Origin: LMUY01 sp965198895
GTDB lineage: Bacteria; Pseudomonadota; Alphaproteobacteria; Acetobacterales; Acetobacteraceae
Length of the DNA stretch: 64,000 nt
Reading direction: 5' to 3'
Assembly: GCA_965198895.1 (NCBI GenBank)
Contig: OZ240676.1
Coordinates: forward strand, 1,240,001 to 1,304,000
The notes under the pieces are model-generated. The model saw nothing but the letters and a program-made list of their open reading frames with translations. It made no database searches and was not told the origin of the DNA. Both the position numbers and the translations under genes were made by a program. Shown here piece by piece: positions 44,298-53,513 of the stretch. Numbering within the stretch: the first letter of the stretch is position 1; each line of letters opens with the position of its first letter.

Positions 44298-44666
44298 ATG
44301 CACGCATTCACAACAGTCAAAGTATTCGATTTCTCCGACGCACCAGCCGAACTACAAAATACCGTCGAGGCGACAATGCTAAGGCCGCCTCAGGGTGAGT
44401 CCGATGCTTTGCTGATTGCAGTCTGGGTCGGCACGCGCTCCTCCAGCCTCGAGCAACCCATCGGGGCGTCCGAGAGGCCCAAGGTGACGGCCTGGGAGCA
44501 TGGCTTGCACAAATGGCTTCGCCGGTCAGGAGCGGATATCGGCGACGTGGTGCTGCTGTCCTGGGGTGGACTGGCAGTCGATCTGGCGGCCGCCGAACGC
44601 AGCGCCGAGCCAGCCGACACGCACCCACGGACGGGTGCCCACGCGAAGCAGCCAGCGGTGCACTGA
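44298..44666 (+). CDS. Hypothetical protein
   Basis: A 122-residue protein starting MHAFTTVKVFDFSDAPAELQ, no signal peptide and no transmembrane helix. It has a hydrophobic core segment (GDVVLLSWGGLAVDLAAAE). It is preceded by an AT-richer 190-bp gap and is convergent with the Hint-glycosyltransferase gene. No family was recognised. Confidence 0.55.
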   Translation: MHAFTTVKVFDFSDAPAELQNTVEATMLRPPQGESDALLIAVWVGTRSSSLEQPIGASERPKVTAWEHGLHKWLRRSGADIGDVVLLSWGGLAVDLAAAERSAEPADTHPRTGAHAKQPAVH

Positions 44667-44717
44667 ACGGCGCGATCGGCCGCCTTCGGCAGGTGCCATC
44701 GATCCCGGCGCTGCTAT

Positions 44718-47336
44718 CTAGGTCGATATTCCGCCAGGGATGTCGAATGCGGCCTGGCCGCCGTTGTGCGAGGCCGGCGCCGTCGATCCGGGCGAAGACG
44801 AGACTGGTGCATTTGTCACCGGGGCGAGAGCAGCCCCCAAGCCAATCTTGACCGCCGTCTCTGAAAAAACTTGCGTCATCAAATCGAAGCCGGCCACTGC
44901 ACTGGCCCGGTTCAGCGCGGGATTGTCGTGAAGCTGCACGATGAGAGACGCCAATTCGCAGGCGCTCTGGCCGATCCACTGGCTCAGCAAGGGCGGCAGC
45001 GCGATGCCCTCTGCCGCGACCTGCGTCATGACACACGGCAATGCGGCGGCCAGGCTGTCGACCACCTTGCCGTCGACCCCTGCCCCGAAGCGGGTCGGCG
45101 CTACGGTGAGACGAACCTGGTCGAACACGGCCGAGAGATCGCCGACCTCGCCCAATGGCATGATCCCCGGCTTGCGCATGGCACGCATCGCCCTGGGCAT
45201 CTCGCTCCCCGCTAACAGGCATTCGATGCCGGGCCGGCGCTCCCAAACGGCAGGCATGACATCATGCACGAGCCAGGCCGCGGCATCGAGGTTCGGGGCG
45301 TCACCGTAGGCGCCGATAAAGGCCACGCCAGCCCGCTTCGCGAACGGCCGGCGGCGGGGACGCGGCGAAACGGACCAGGGCACGACATGGACCCGCGCCG
45401 ACGGCACCGCTTCGCGCAACCACTCCGCCTCGACTGCCGAGTGGGTGACCACCGCATCGGCCTGCAGGGCTGCCAAGCACTCGGCGGCACGGATCCGGCC
45501 GCTCGTCTCCAGCAAGGCCGGCCGCCCCTCCAGGGCAGCCTGCCGTGCCAGCCGGACGTGATGCAGGTCGGCCACGTTGTAGACGATCCGCGCCCGCGGG
45601 GCATACTCGCGGGCAAGGGACAGGTAGCGCGACGCCATGTCGACGCGATGCAGATAGACCAGGTCGAGGCCTTCGCCCCATCGGTGCAGCACGTCCTCGA
45701 TCGAACCGTAGAACGGCGCGGCGCAGACCTCGACGCCTAGGCTTCGCAACGCCGGGTCACCCCCGCGCGCCATCTCGTCGGCGGCGGCGAAGGTCACGGC
45801 GTAGCCTAGGTCCTGCAGCGCGGCGATGTGGGACAACAACACCGCACTGCCGGGGTCTCGCCCGGCGGTCGGGCAACGTGCGTCCAGCACCAGCGCCCGC
45901 CAACCTGGCTTGCACGGCGCGGCTGACGCGCCGAAGCGATGGCTGGCGCGCCGTTGCTCCTCGCGCTGGCGTATTTGGCCGTCGTCGTCGGCCCGCTGCT
46001 GCATCAGCTTCTCGGCCTGCGCCAGCGTGAAGGAGAGGACGCGGGCCTGCTCTCCGCCGGCCGGGAGTGCTGCGACGGCGGCCTCCATCGCCTGTTGCAG
46101 CGCTCCATCCAAGCCATAAGCCGGCTCGACCACGATGGGCGACCCCGGCAAGGGGCTGCCATCGTCTTCCCGCAGCACGTCGATCACGTGGCGCATGAAG
46201 GGGCACAGGCCGCCCGGAACGGTGATGTCGAACCCGTACCCGCCGGTGCCGATGCCGGTCTCCACCAGGTCCAGCCGCATCCGGTTGGCCAGGACACGCG
46301 CCAACACCACACCGTTGTCCAGTACTTGGAGCCCGACCGGCGCGTCGCATGTCGCATCGCGGGCCCAGCCGGCGATCCGCTCCCGCGTGGCGACGTCCAG
46401 GCGGCCGTGCCATGGCATGGCCGGGGGTTGTGGCGCGGGCAATGCGCGCGGCGCGGCCATTGCCTTCGCCTCGATCACGTAGGGCGACCCGGCGAGGGCC
46501 TGCCCGTCCTTCACCCGGCGCACGTCGATTACATGCCGCAGGGCTGGCGACAAGCCACCCGACACGACCAACTCGAACGCGTGGTCGCCGATCCCCGCCG
46601 CGGCAAGGTCGGGCCGATGCCGTCCGGCCAACACCTCGCCCAGGACGACGCCGTTATCCGTCACCCGCAGGCGAACCGTGGCGTCCAATGCCAGCCGGTC
46701 CTGCGCCCAGCCGGACACGCGCTCGGCACCAACGCCGTCGAGGAAGCCGTCCAGCGGCCCCGGCGGGGTCGAAGGCTCGGCAAGGGCCGCGAGCGACCAT
46801 CGCAGCCGTTCGAGCATTTCACCACTTTCCAGCCTGGGCGCGCAGAACACGGCCCCTGGAACCGGCGCGGCCCCGGGATAGAGCAAGTGATACTCGCACG
46901 CGTTCTGAAACATGCCGCGGCTGCCGTCGTCCACGAACGACTCGGAAGGCGCGCCCTCAGCCAGCAGCACGTCGTGCGTATCCAACTCGACATGGAGGTA
47001 CTCCACGCGGTCGATTCCGTGTTCCTGCAGGATGGTGTTGCCGTTCAACAGCCGTTCGGCCGGAACGAGCATGCCGTCCAGCAGCATGCAGTGCGCCGGG
47101 GACACCAGGAGGTCGCGGTGCGGAAGCTCGCGTCCGAGCGCACCGGCACGGAAGCGGACCGGGTGGACACGCTCGTTGCTCGCGAAGAACAGCCCGGCAT
47201 AGCTGCGCCGGCCGATCCAGCGGATGGCACGGAGCGCACCGGAGGCAGTGCGGACCAAGTCGCCGATCCGCAACGTCTCGACCGGGCGCTCGCCAGCGCG
47301 GACGGCGATCTGAGTGCCCGACGCGTAGCACGTCAT
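44718..47336 (-). CDS. Hint domain / tandem domain / glycosyltransferase fusion protein
   Basis: An 872-residue multidomain protein. Residues 3-140 resemble a Hint (hedgehog/intein, Hint_2) domain: CYASGTQIAVRAGERPVETL at the start, then SPAHCML and DTHDVLLAEGAPSESF. Two similar units follow (about 196-290 and 310-403), each with an SGWA/AGWA core, a DNGVVL strand, R-DL and RHVIDV. A short charged segment (about 440-465) leads to a GT4-like glycosyltransferase region (about 479-860) with VAPTRFGAGVDGKVVDSLAA. The ATG lies two codons before Cys3; an in-frame stop lies just upstream. No signal peptide. The tail is Ala/Ser/Pro rich. Confidence 0.8.
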   Translation of the reverse strand: MTCYASGTQIAVRAGERPVETLRIGDLVRTASGALRAIRWIGRRSYAGLFFASNERVHPVRFRAGALGRELPHRDLLVSPAHCMLLDGMLVPAERLLNGNTILQEHGIDRVEYLHVELDTHDVLLAEGAPSESFVDDGSRGMFQNACEYHLLYPGAAPVPGAVFCAPRLESGEMLERLRWSLAALAEPSTPPGPLDGFLDGVGAERVSGWAQDRLALDATVRLRVTDNGVVLGEVLAGRHRPDLAAAGIGDHAFELVVSGGLSPALRHVIDVRRVKDGQALAGSPYVIEAKAMAAPRALPAPQPPAMPWHGRLDVATRERIAGWARDATCDAPVGLQVLDNGVVLARVLANRMRLDLVETGIGTGGYGFDITVPGGLCPFMRHVIDVLREDDGSPLPGSPIVVEPAYGLDGALQQAMEAAVAALPAGGEQARVLSFTLAQAEKLMQQRADDDGQIRQREEQRRASHRFGASAAPCKPGWRALVLDARCPTAGRDPGSAVLLSHIAALQDLGYAVTFAAADEMARGGDPALRSLGVEVCAAPFYGSIEDVLHRWGEGLDLVYLHRVDMASRYLSLAREYAPRARIVYNVADLHHVRLARQAALEGRPALLETSGRIRAAECLAALQADAVVTHSAVEAEWLREAVPSARVHVVPWSVSPRPRRRPFAKRAGVAFIGAYGDAPNLDAAAWLVHDVMPAVWERRPGIECLLAGSEMPRAMRAMRKPGIMPLGEVGDLSAVFDQVRLTVAPTRFGAGVDGKVVDSLAAALPCVMTQVAAEGIALPPLLSQWIGQSACELASLIVQLHDNPALNRASAVAGFDLMTQVFSETAVKIGLGAALAPVTNAPVSSSPGSTAPASHNGGQAAFDIPGGIST

Positions 47337-47452
47337 CGTCGCGGCCGTTCCGTTCGGTCATTGCTTGCGGTCCCGGACTTCGCGATCCGGGTGTCAGTCG
47401 GCATGAGAGCTCCCGTGTTCACCGTGGCGTCACAGCCGCTAATAACACGTTC

Positions 47453-47467
47453 GTATGCCGGGCATAC
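47453..47467. promoter_or_regulatory. Palindrome upstream of the Hint-glycosyltransferase gene
   Basis: GTATGCC-G-GGCATAC, a perfect 7-bp palindrome with a one-base centre, 117 bp before the gene start at 47,336. It is a possible operator, with no assigned binder. Confidence 0.35.
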
Positions 47468-47504
47468 AGTGGCCCGCATCATTTCCGAGGTAAAATGATC
47501 CCGG

Positions 47505-48341
47505 TCAGCCGCCCTTGACGCCGCCTGCGGTGAGGCCGGCCACGATCTCCCGCTGCATCGCCAGGGTCAGCAGCAGCACCGGGGCGGTGACGAGCAGGGC
47601 GGAGGCAGCGAGCGGTCCCCAACTGATCTGCTCGAATGTCAGCGTGTTGTAGACCGCGACCGGCAACGTGCGGGAATGCCGCCCTGCCAGCACGACGGCG
47701 AAGATGAAGTTGTTCCAGCTGAAGATGAACGACAGGATCGTGGCGACGGTGATGCCGGGCCGGGCCAGTGGGAGGGCCACGCGGCGAAACGCCTGCCATA
47801 TGGTGGCGCCATCCACCAGCGCTGCTTCTTCCAACTCGCTGGGGAGGCCCTCGAAAAAGCCAACCATCACGTAGACGACGATCGGCACGGTGATGACCAG
47901 ATGGGTGATCACGATCGGCAGCAGCGTGCCCGTCATGTTCAGCCATTGGAACAGCAGGAACAGCGGCACCAGGTAGCTCAGCCCCGGCGTGATGCGCGCC
48001 ACCAGGATGAGCGCCGCGGAGGCGGACGCCTTCGCCTTGGCGATGCCATAGCCCGCCGGCACGCCCACCAGCAGCGCCAGCCCGGTCGCCGAGAACGAAA
48101 CGATGACCGAGTTCAGCGTGTAGCCGAGGAAATCAGTCTGCGCGAACACGGCGCGGAAATTGTCGAGCGTGAGGCTGCTGGGGATGAACACGGGCGGGTA
48201 GGCGACGTTGTCCGCCTCGGTCTTCAGCGACAGCGACAGCATCCAGAAGAAGAACAGCAGCGCCGGCGACACCAGGATCAGAACGCAGGCCGCCAGACCC
48301 GCCTGCCCGCCGAGGCGTTTTATCCGCCGGCCCGGCGTCAC
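47505..48341 (-). CDS. Carbohydrate-type ABC transporter permease (MalG class)
   Basis: A 278-residue permease with six helices. The EAA loop is EEAALVDGATIWQAFRRVALP. The GTG (48,339-48,341) overlaps the stop of the other permease by 4 bp. Together with the upstream permease and solute-binding protein it forms an importer. No ABC ATPase gene is found next to it. Confidence 0.93.
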   Translation of the reverse strand: MTPGRRIKRLGGQAGLAACVLILVSPALLFFFWMLSLSLKTEADNVAYPPVFIPSSLTLDNFRAVFAQTDFLGYTLNSVIVSFSATGLALLVGVPAGYGIAKAKASASAALILVARITPGLSYLVPLFLLFQWLNMTGTLLPIVITHLVITVPIVVYVMVGFFEGLPSELEEAALVDGATIWQAFRRVALPLARPGITVATILSFIFSWNNFIFAVVLAGRHSRTLPVAVYNTLTFEQISWGPLAASALLVTAPVLLLTLAMQREIVAGLTAGGVKGG

Positions 48342-49252
48342 GTGCCTGCCTTCCGCCGGGTCGCCATGAGCAAGACTGTCACCAGCATGACGAGGACGAA
48401 GAACACCACCACGATCGCGGAGGCGTAGCCTATGTCGTAGTAGCTGAAGGCCTGCTGATACAGATACAGGTTCAGCGTCTCGCTGGACGTGCCCGGCCCA
48501 CCGCCGGTGATTACGAAGATGGTGTCGAACGCCTTCAGCGCGTCCACCGCCCGCAGTACCAGCGCGACCATGATGAACGGCCAGACCAGCGGCAAGGTGA
48601 TGTGGCGGAAGCACTGCCAGCCGCTGGCGCCATCCAGTTCCGCGGCTTCGTACGGATCCTGTGGCAGGCTGGCGAGGCCGCCGAGCACGATCAGCATGAT
48701 CAGCGGCGTCCACTGCCAGGTTTCCACCATCACCAGTGTCGGGATCACGGTGCTGCTGTCGTAGATCCAGGTGGAGGGCGGCAGCCCCATTTCGGTCAGC
48801 AGATAGTTGAGCACACCCAATTGCGGGTGGAACATCATCGTCCAGACCAGCGCCACGGCGACCGGGGTGGCCATCATCGGCAGGATGAAAATCGTCCGCG
48901 CCAACCCTCGCATCACAAAGCGCTTGTTGAAGCAGACCGCCGCCGCGACGCCGATCACCGTGGGGCAGATTACCGCCAACACGGTGAAATACAGCGTGCG
49001 TGCGATCGACCAAAGGAACCGGTCATCGGCCAGCATGCGCGTGTAGTTGTTCAGCCCGGCGAAGCTCATCGGGCTGCCGACCCGGTAGTCCTGCAGCGAC
49101 ATGAACAGGGTGAAGACCCAGGGAAACACGATCACCGCGGCGACCACGATCCCGGCCGGCAGGATGAACAGCCAGTAGCGGCGGGCGTAGTTTCGTCCTA
49201 CGCGCCGAGCTGCCGTCCGGCTGGGCGCCGCCTGGATCGCGAGACCGCTCAT
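48338..49252 (-). CDS. Carbohydrate-type ABC transporter permease (MalF class)
   Basis: A 304-residue permease, with EAA loop YEAAELDGASGWQCFRHITLP. The C-terminal segment TGGGPGTSSETLNLYLYQQAF is typical of the MalF/UgpA type. The ATG overlaps the stop of the solute-binding gene by 4 bp. Confidence 0.93.
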   Translation of the reverse strand: MSGLAIQAAPSRTAARRVGRNYARRYWLFILPAGIVVAAVIVFPWVFTLFMSLQDYRVGSPMSFAGLNNYTRMLADDRFLWSIARTLYFTVLAVICPTVIGVAAAVCFNKRFVMRGLARTIFILPMMATPVAVALVWTMMFHPQLGVLNYLLTEMGLPPSTWIYDSSTVIPTLVMVETWQWTPLIMLIVLGGLASLPQDPYEAAELDGASGWQCFRHITLPLVWPFIMVALVLRAVDALKAFDTIFVITGGGPGTSSETLNLYLYQQAFSYYDIGYASAIVVVFFVLVMLVTVLLMATRRKAGT

Positions 49253-50565
49253 CCTTGCAGCGACTTCTCCAGGATCGGTTTGAAGCTCTCGGTCGCTTTC
49301 TTCAGCTCGGCAGCCGGGTCGGCGCCGCCGATCATGTTGGTCAGCGCAACGCCGAACGTATCGCGGAATTCGTTCACCGGCACGATCTCCGGCAGCCCGG
49401 AGCGGGCGATCTTGGCGCTGGTCAGCAGGGTTTCGAGCCACTCCTTTCCAAACGGGCTGTTCGCCATCAGGCCGGGGTCCTGATACGTGCTCAGCCGTGG
49501 CGACGCGCCGCCACCCATCTGCACCAGGTTCAGCATCATCTGCTTGCTGGTGGCCCACTGGCAGTAGAGATACGCCGCGTTCTTCACCCGGCTTTTGCTC
49601 GTGACGCCAATCGCGTCGGTGAAGACCGAGCAGTTATGCGCCTTGGGCCCGGCAGGCATCACCCCGAACCCGACATGGTCGGCGATCTTGGACTTGGTCG
49701 GATCCACCAGCGGCGGCGTGAACCCCACGCCGTCCATCCACATCGCGACCTTGCCCTGCATGAAGCTGGTCTGGCATTCGTTCCAGTTGAACCCGACCAC
49801 GCCGGGGGGCGCGCAGTCCCGCATGATGGTGGTGTACATCTGCGCCGCGGCGATCGCGTCCGGCGTGTTGGTCAACAATGTGCGGCCGTCGGGGGTGACC
49901 GTCTCCTGGTCCTGGCCGAGCAGGAAGTTGGTCCAGACCGGGACGTTGGCGTTCCGCAGTCCGCGTCCGACAAAGCCGTAGGTTTGCGTTGATTTGTCGG
50001 TCAGGGCGCGGCCGGCAGCGAGCATCTCGTCGAAGGTCTTGGGGAATGCGATCTTCTTCTGATCGAAAAGCTGCTTGTTGTAGTAGATCAGCCAGAAATC
50101 GGTTTCGACCGGGAACGAGTCCATGCGGCCATCCGGCTGGGTCGCCGCCTTGATGCTCGGCGGGCTGAAATCGCCGATGTCGAAATCGGGCGACGTCAGC
50201 GCCTTGTTGGCGAGGTACGGATGCAGGTCCTCCAGCCACTTGTCGTTCCCGACGATGCGCTTGGACACGTGCAGCGAGTAATGCATCACGTCGAAGCTCG
50301 GCCGCCCGGTGGACAGTTCGAGGATCGCCTTGGTGCGTTGCTGCTGTTCCGGCAGCTGCTCCGAATCGACGCTGATGCCGGTGAGCGCCTCGAACTCCTT
50401 TTCGTGCTTCTGCAGGTTGTCGGCGCGCGGATTCTTGGTCAGCGAGACGACGACGTTCTGGCCCTTGCACTGCTTCCAGTCGAAGCTGGTGTCGGCGGCA
50501 CGGGCCAGCGCGGGCGCCACCAGGGCCGCGGTGCTAGCCTGCAACAGGGTGCGACGATTGATCAT
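49249..50565 (-). CDS. Extracellular solute-binding protein, family 1
   Basis: A 438-residue periplasmic binding protein. The signal peptide has a twin-arginine-like start (NRRTLLQASTAALV, cleavage after ALARA). GKVAMWMDGVGF is the family-1 hallmark. It is the first gene of the minus-strand ABC operon, and the promoter should lie in 50,566-50,691, where a CTGACATGTCAG palindrome occurs. Substrate likely a sugar or polyol, but not determined. Confidence 0.93.
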   Translation of the reverse strand: MINRRTLLQASTAALVAPALARAADTSFDWKQCKGQNVVVSLTKNPRADNLQKHEKEFEALTGISVDSEQLPEQQQRTKAILELSTGRPSFDVMHYSLHVSKRIVGNDKWLEDLHPYLANKALTSPDFDIGDFSPPSIKAATQPDGRMDSFPVETDFWLIYYNKQLFDQKKIAFPKTFDEMLAAGRALTDKSTQTYGFVGRGLRNANVPVWTNFLLGQDQETVTPDGRTLLTNTPDAIAAAQMYTTIMRDCAPPGVVGFNWNECQTSFMQGKVAMWMDGVGFTPPLVDPTKSKIADHVGFGVMPAGPKAHNCSVFTDAIGVTSKSRVKNAAYLYCQWATSKQMMLNLVQMGGGASPRLSTYQDPGLMANSPFGKEWLETLLTSAKIARSGLPEIVPVNEFRDTFGVALTNMIGGADPAAELKKATESFKPILEKSLQG

Positions 50566-50669
50566 CGGTCTCGTTTCCTTGCCGGTCCGGCCGGTCTGTT
50601 TCGGCTCTCACGCCGCTTCCGTTCGCCAATCTGCCGAAATCTTTGCTGTCCCGCAATCGTCCCGCAGAA

Positions 50670-50681
50670 CTGACATGTCAG
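50670..50681. promoter_or_regulatory. Candidate operator, CTGACATGTCAG
   Basis: A perfect 12-bp palindrome about 105 bp before the start of the solute-binding gene (50,565). The same core occurs at 53,515-53,526 next to the GntR gene. Probable binding site for that regulator. Confidence 0.6.
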
Positions 50682-50691
50682 CAAGCAGACA

Positions 50692-51975
50692 TCAATCCAT
50701 CACCAGGCCCGGCAACCAGGTGGTGAGCGGCGGGAATAGCGTGATCGCGGCCAGGATGATCAGCAGCGGCACCAGCCAGGGCAGCACCGCGCGGGACATC
50801 CTCTCGAACGAGATCTCCGCGATGCGGGAGGTGATGAACAGCACGACCCCGACCGGCGGGTGAATGGTGCCCAGGATCAGGTTGAAGATCATGATGATGC
50901 CAAATTGCACCGGGGCAATGCCGAAGCTGTGCGCCGCCGGCACCAGGATCGGGATCAGGATCAGCAGCGCCGCCAACGTCTCCATGAAGCAGCCGACCAC
51001 CAGCAGCAGCACGTTGCACACCAGCAGGAACAGGAGCGGGCTGTGGATGGAGGCCGTCAGCGCCGGGGTCACGGTTTGCGGAATGCGCGAGATCGACATG
51101 CACCAGCCGAGCGCACCGGCCGCCATCACCAGCACCGTCACGATGCCGGCCGTCTCCACCGTTTCAACCAGCACGCGCATGATGTCGGCCATGCGCAGAG
51201 TGCGGTAGACGACGATCCCCAGCAGCAGCGCATACAGGCTGGCGACAGAGGCGGCCTCGGTCGGCGTGAAGTAACCGCTGAACATGCCGCCGAGCAGGAT
51301 CACCGGCGCCATCAACGCGAAGAACCCGTCGCGGAAGGAGCGTCCTATTTCGCCGAACCCGGCGAAGCGCTGGCTGGGGAAGCCCTGGCGCTTGCCGATC
51401 ACCACCACCATCGTCATCAGCGACGCCGCCATCAGCAGGCCCGGGATGATGCCCGCCAGGAACAGCCGGCCAACCGAAATGTCCGACGTCACGCCGAAGA
51501 TCACGATCGGCAGGCTGGGCGGCACGATGGCGCCGATGGTGGCAGCGGAGGCATTGATCGCCGCCGCCGTCTCCGCCCGGTAGCCGGCGCGCTTCATCGC
51601 GCGGATCTCCACCGCACCCGTGCCCGCGGCGTCCGCCACCGCCGAGCCCGCCATGCCCGCGAAGATCAGGCTGGAGAGGATGCTGGCCTGCGCATAGCCG
51701 CCACGCAGCGACCCGGTGATCGCGGTGGCGAAGCGCACGATACGGTCGGTGATGCGCGACGCGCTGAGCAGGTTGCCCATCAGGATGAACAGCGGCGCCG
51801 CCACGATCGGAAACGAGTTCATCGCCTGCGCCATCTTCTGCGGCACGATGGACGGCGATAGCCCCGCCAGCGACACGAAGCCCAGGGCCGCGAGCCCCAT
51901 CGCGGCAAACAGCGGCAAGCCCAGCAGGATCGACACCAGCCAGGCTGCGCCTACGCCGAACATCAGGTTCGTCAT
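50692..51975 (-). CDS. dctM: TRAP transporter large permease (DctM)
   Basis: A 427-residue 12-helix subunit that carries the sodium-coupled transport path. MGNLLSASRITDRIVRFA and FAGMAGSAVADAAGTGAVEI, and INASAATIGAIVPPSLP, are DctM/SiaM-type signatures. The ATG overlaps the DctQ stop by 4 bp. Last gene of the dctPQM operon. Confidence 0.95.
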   Translation of the reverse strand: MTNLMFGVGAAWLVSILLGLPLFAAMGLAALGFVSLAGLSPSIVPQKMAQAMNSFPIVAAPLFILMGNLLSASRITDRIVRFATAITGSLRGGYAQASILSSLIFAGMAGSAVADAAGTGAVEIRAMKRAGYRAETAAAINASAATIGAIVPPSLPIVIFGVTSDISVGRLFLAGIIPGLLMAASLMTMVVVIGKRQGFPSQRFAGFGEIGRSFRDGFFALMAPVILLGGMFSGYFTPTEAASVASLYALLLGIVVYRTLRMADIMRVLVETVETAGIVTVLVMAAGALGWCMSISRIPQTVTPALTASIHSPLLFLLVCNVLLLVVGCFMETLAALLILIPILVPAAHSFGIAPVQFGIIMIFNLILGTIHPPVGVVLFITSRIAEISFERMSRAVLPWLVPLLIILAAITLFPPLTTWLPGLVMD

Positions 51976-52445
51976 TCGATCAGTGTCTCGCCGATCGGGG
52001 AGAGGTTGCGCTGCACCGCTAGGCTCGCCGCCTGCACCGCCATCACGATGCCGGCCGGGATCAGCGGGGCATAGAGCCAGGCCATGGAGATCGGCAGCGA
52101 CGTCGCCTCGAGCTCGAGGTTGCGCTGTACAAGCGACCAACCGAAGAAGGCGACGGCACAGCCGAAGACCGCCAGGGCCAGTTGGATCACCCGCTCCGCC
52201 GCCCGATGCAGCGTGGGGGGCAACAGGCCCTGGAAGTAGCGGATGCGGACATGGGCGTGCTTGCGCCCGGCCACCATCCAGCCGAACGAGGCGAGCCACA
52301 CCATGAGGAAGCGGGCGCCCTCGTCGGTCCAAATCAGCGGATCGCCATCGGCGCGGGTGACGACGCCGAGCAGCACCACGACGAGCAATGTCACCAGCAG
52401 CGCGCAGCCGAAGATCTCGAGCGCGCGGTCGAGCAGGCGGATCAC
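51972..52445 (-). CDS. dctQ: TRAP transporter small permease (DctQ)
   Basis: A 157-residue four-helix subunit. WTDEGARFLMVWLASFGWMVAGRKHAHVRI (core WTDEGARFLMVWLA) is the conserved DctQ region. The GTG start overlaps the DctP stop by 4 bp (GTGA). Confidence 0.92.
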   Translation of the reverse strand: MIRLLDRALEIFGCALLVTLLVVVLLGVVTRADGDPLIWTDEGARFLMVWLASFGWMVAGRKHAHVRIRYFQGLLPPTLHRAAERVIQLALAVFGCAVAFFGWSLVQRNLELEATSLPISMAWLYAPLIPAGIVMAVQAASLAVQRNLSPIGETLIE

Positions 52446-53422
52446 GCTGCGGCGATCTTGTCCCACAGGCCCTTGCCCCATTTCGCCTCGAACTTGGCCG
52501 GCATCGCGGCGAGCACCGGCTTGCGGAAGCTGTCGACGTCCACCGCCTCCACCTGCATGCCGGCGGCGCGGAACGTGTCCACCAGGCCGCCTTCCTGCCG
52601 CACGATCTCGTCGTCCTGTTGGCGGCCACACTCGGCCAGAGCGTCGCGCAGGATGCCCTGTTGCGCAGGGGTCAACCCCGACCAGGCCGCCTCGTTGATG
52701 GCGATCAGGCGGGGGCTCATGATGTGCGCCGTCAGGATCAAGTGCTTCTGGACCTCGAAGAACTTCGAACTCTGGATCGTCGGCAACGGGTTCTCCTCCC
52801 CGTCCACCGCCCCCTGGCTCAGCGCCAGGTATAATTCGCCGATGTTGAGCGGCGTCGGCCGGGCGCCCCAGGCCTCGGCCATGGTGCGATAGGTATCGAC
52901 CTCCGGGATGCGCAGCTTGAAGCCGCCCATATCCGCCACCGTCTTCACCGCACGGGAGCCACTGGTCACGTGGCGTGTGCCGTAATAGGTGCCGCCTATG
53001 ATCCGCATGTCGCGCTTGGCGACCAGCTGCGCGTTCATCGGGTCGACGATCGCAGAGCCCAGAACGCGGCGGATATGGTCCGGCCCGGTCCAGATATAGG
53101 GTGCCTCCAGGATGGAGAACGCGGGCACGAACTGGCCGAACTGCGCCGCGCCCTCGTCCACCATCTGGATCGCGCCGGAGGACGTCGCCTCGATCACGTC
53201 GCGCGAGGAGCCCAACTGGCCGCTGGGGAACGTCTCAATCGAGACGGCGCCGGAGGTTGCGTCCTTCACCTTCTTGGCCACCTTGTCCATCATCGCAACG
53301 GACGGATGGCTGACCGGCAGCACCGTGCCCCATCGCAGGGTAGTGGTGGCGGCCCGGGCCGTGCGGCCGAGCGCGCCGGCAGCGGCCAAGCCCGCGAGCA
53401 CGGAGCGGCGATGGATGGTCAT
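52442..53422 (-). CDS. dctP: TRAP transporter solute-binding protein (DctP)
   Basis: A 326-residue periplasmic binding protein of the DctP family. The signal peptide RRSVLAGLAAAGALGRTARA ends before ATTTLRWG. Arg171 in FKLRIPEVDTY is the conserved carboxylate-binding Arg of DctP proteins, so a carboxylic acid is the likely substrate. PLPTIQSSKFFEVQKHLILT is also typical. ATG 53422 is preferred over an overlapping TTG. The operon is divergent from gntR. Confidence 0.94.
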   Translation of the reverse strand: MTIHRRSVLAGLAAAGALGRTARAATTTLRWGTVLPVSHPSVAMMDKVAKKVKDATSGAVSIETFPSGQLGSSRDVIEATSSGAIQMVDEGAAQFGQFVPAFSILEAPYIWTGPDHIRRVLGSAIVDPMNAQLVAKRDMRIIGGTYYGTRHVTSGSRAVKTVADMGGFKLRIPEVDTYRTMAEAWGARPTPLNIGELYLALSQGAVDGEENPLPTIQSSKFFEVQKHLILTAHIMSPRLIAINEAAWSGLTPAQQGILRDALAECGRQQDDEIVRQEGGLVDTFRAAGMQVEAVDVDSFRKPVLAAMPAKFEAKWGKGLWDKIAAA

Positions 53423-53513
53423 GGTCAAAGTCCCCCTGTCTTTTTCTTGTCGCTAGAGTTCCCTCGCACCCACCCTAATCCGGGCCGCCGGCATTGGGCA
53501 ACGCTGTTGACAC

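Noticed and set aside
52446..52629. Longer N-terminus for the TRAP small permease (and the long frame for the large one)
   Set aside because: These are out-of-frame readings through the upstream genes; the 4-bp overlaps give family-typical starts.
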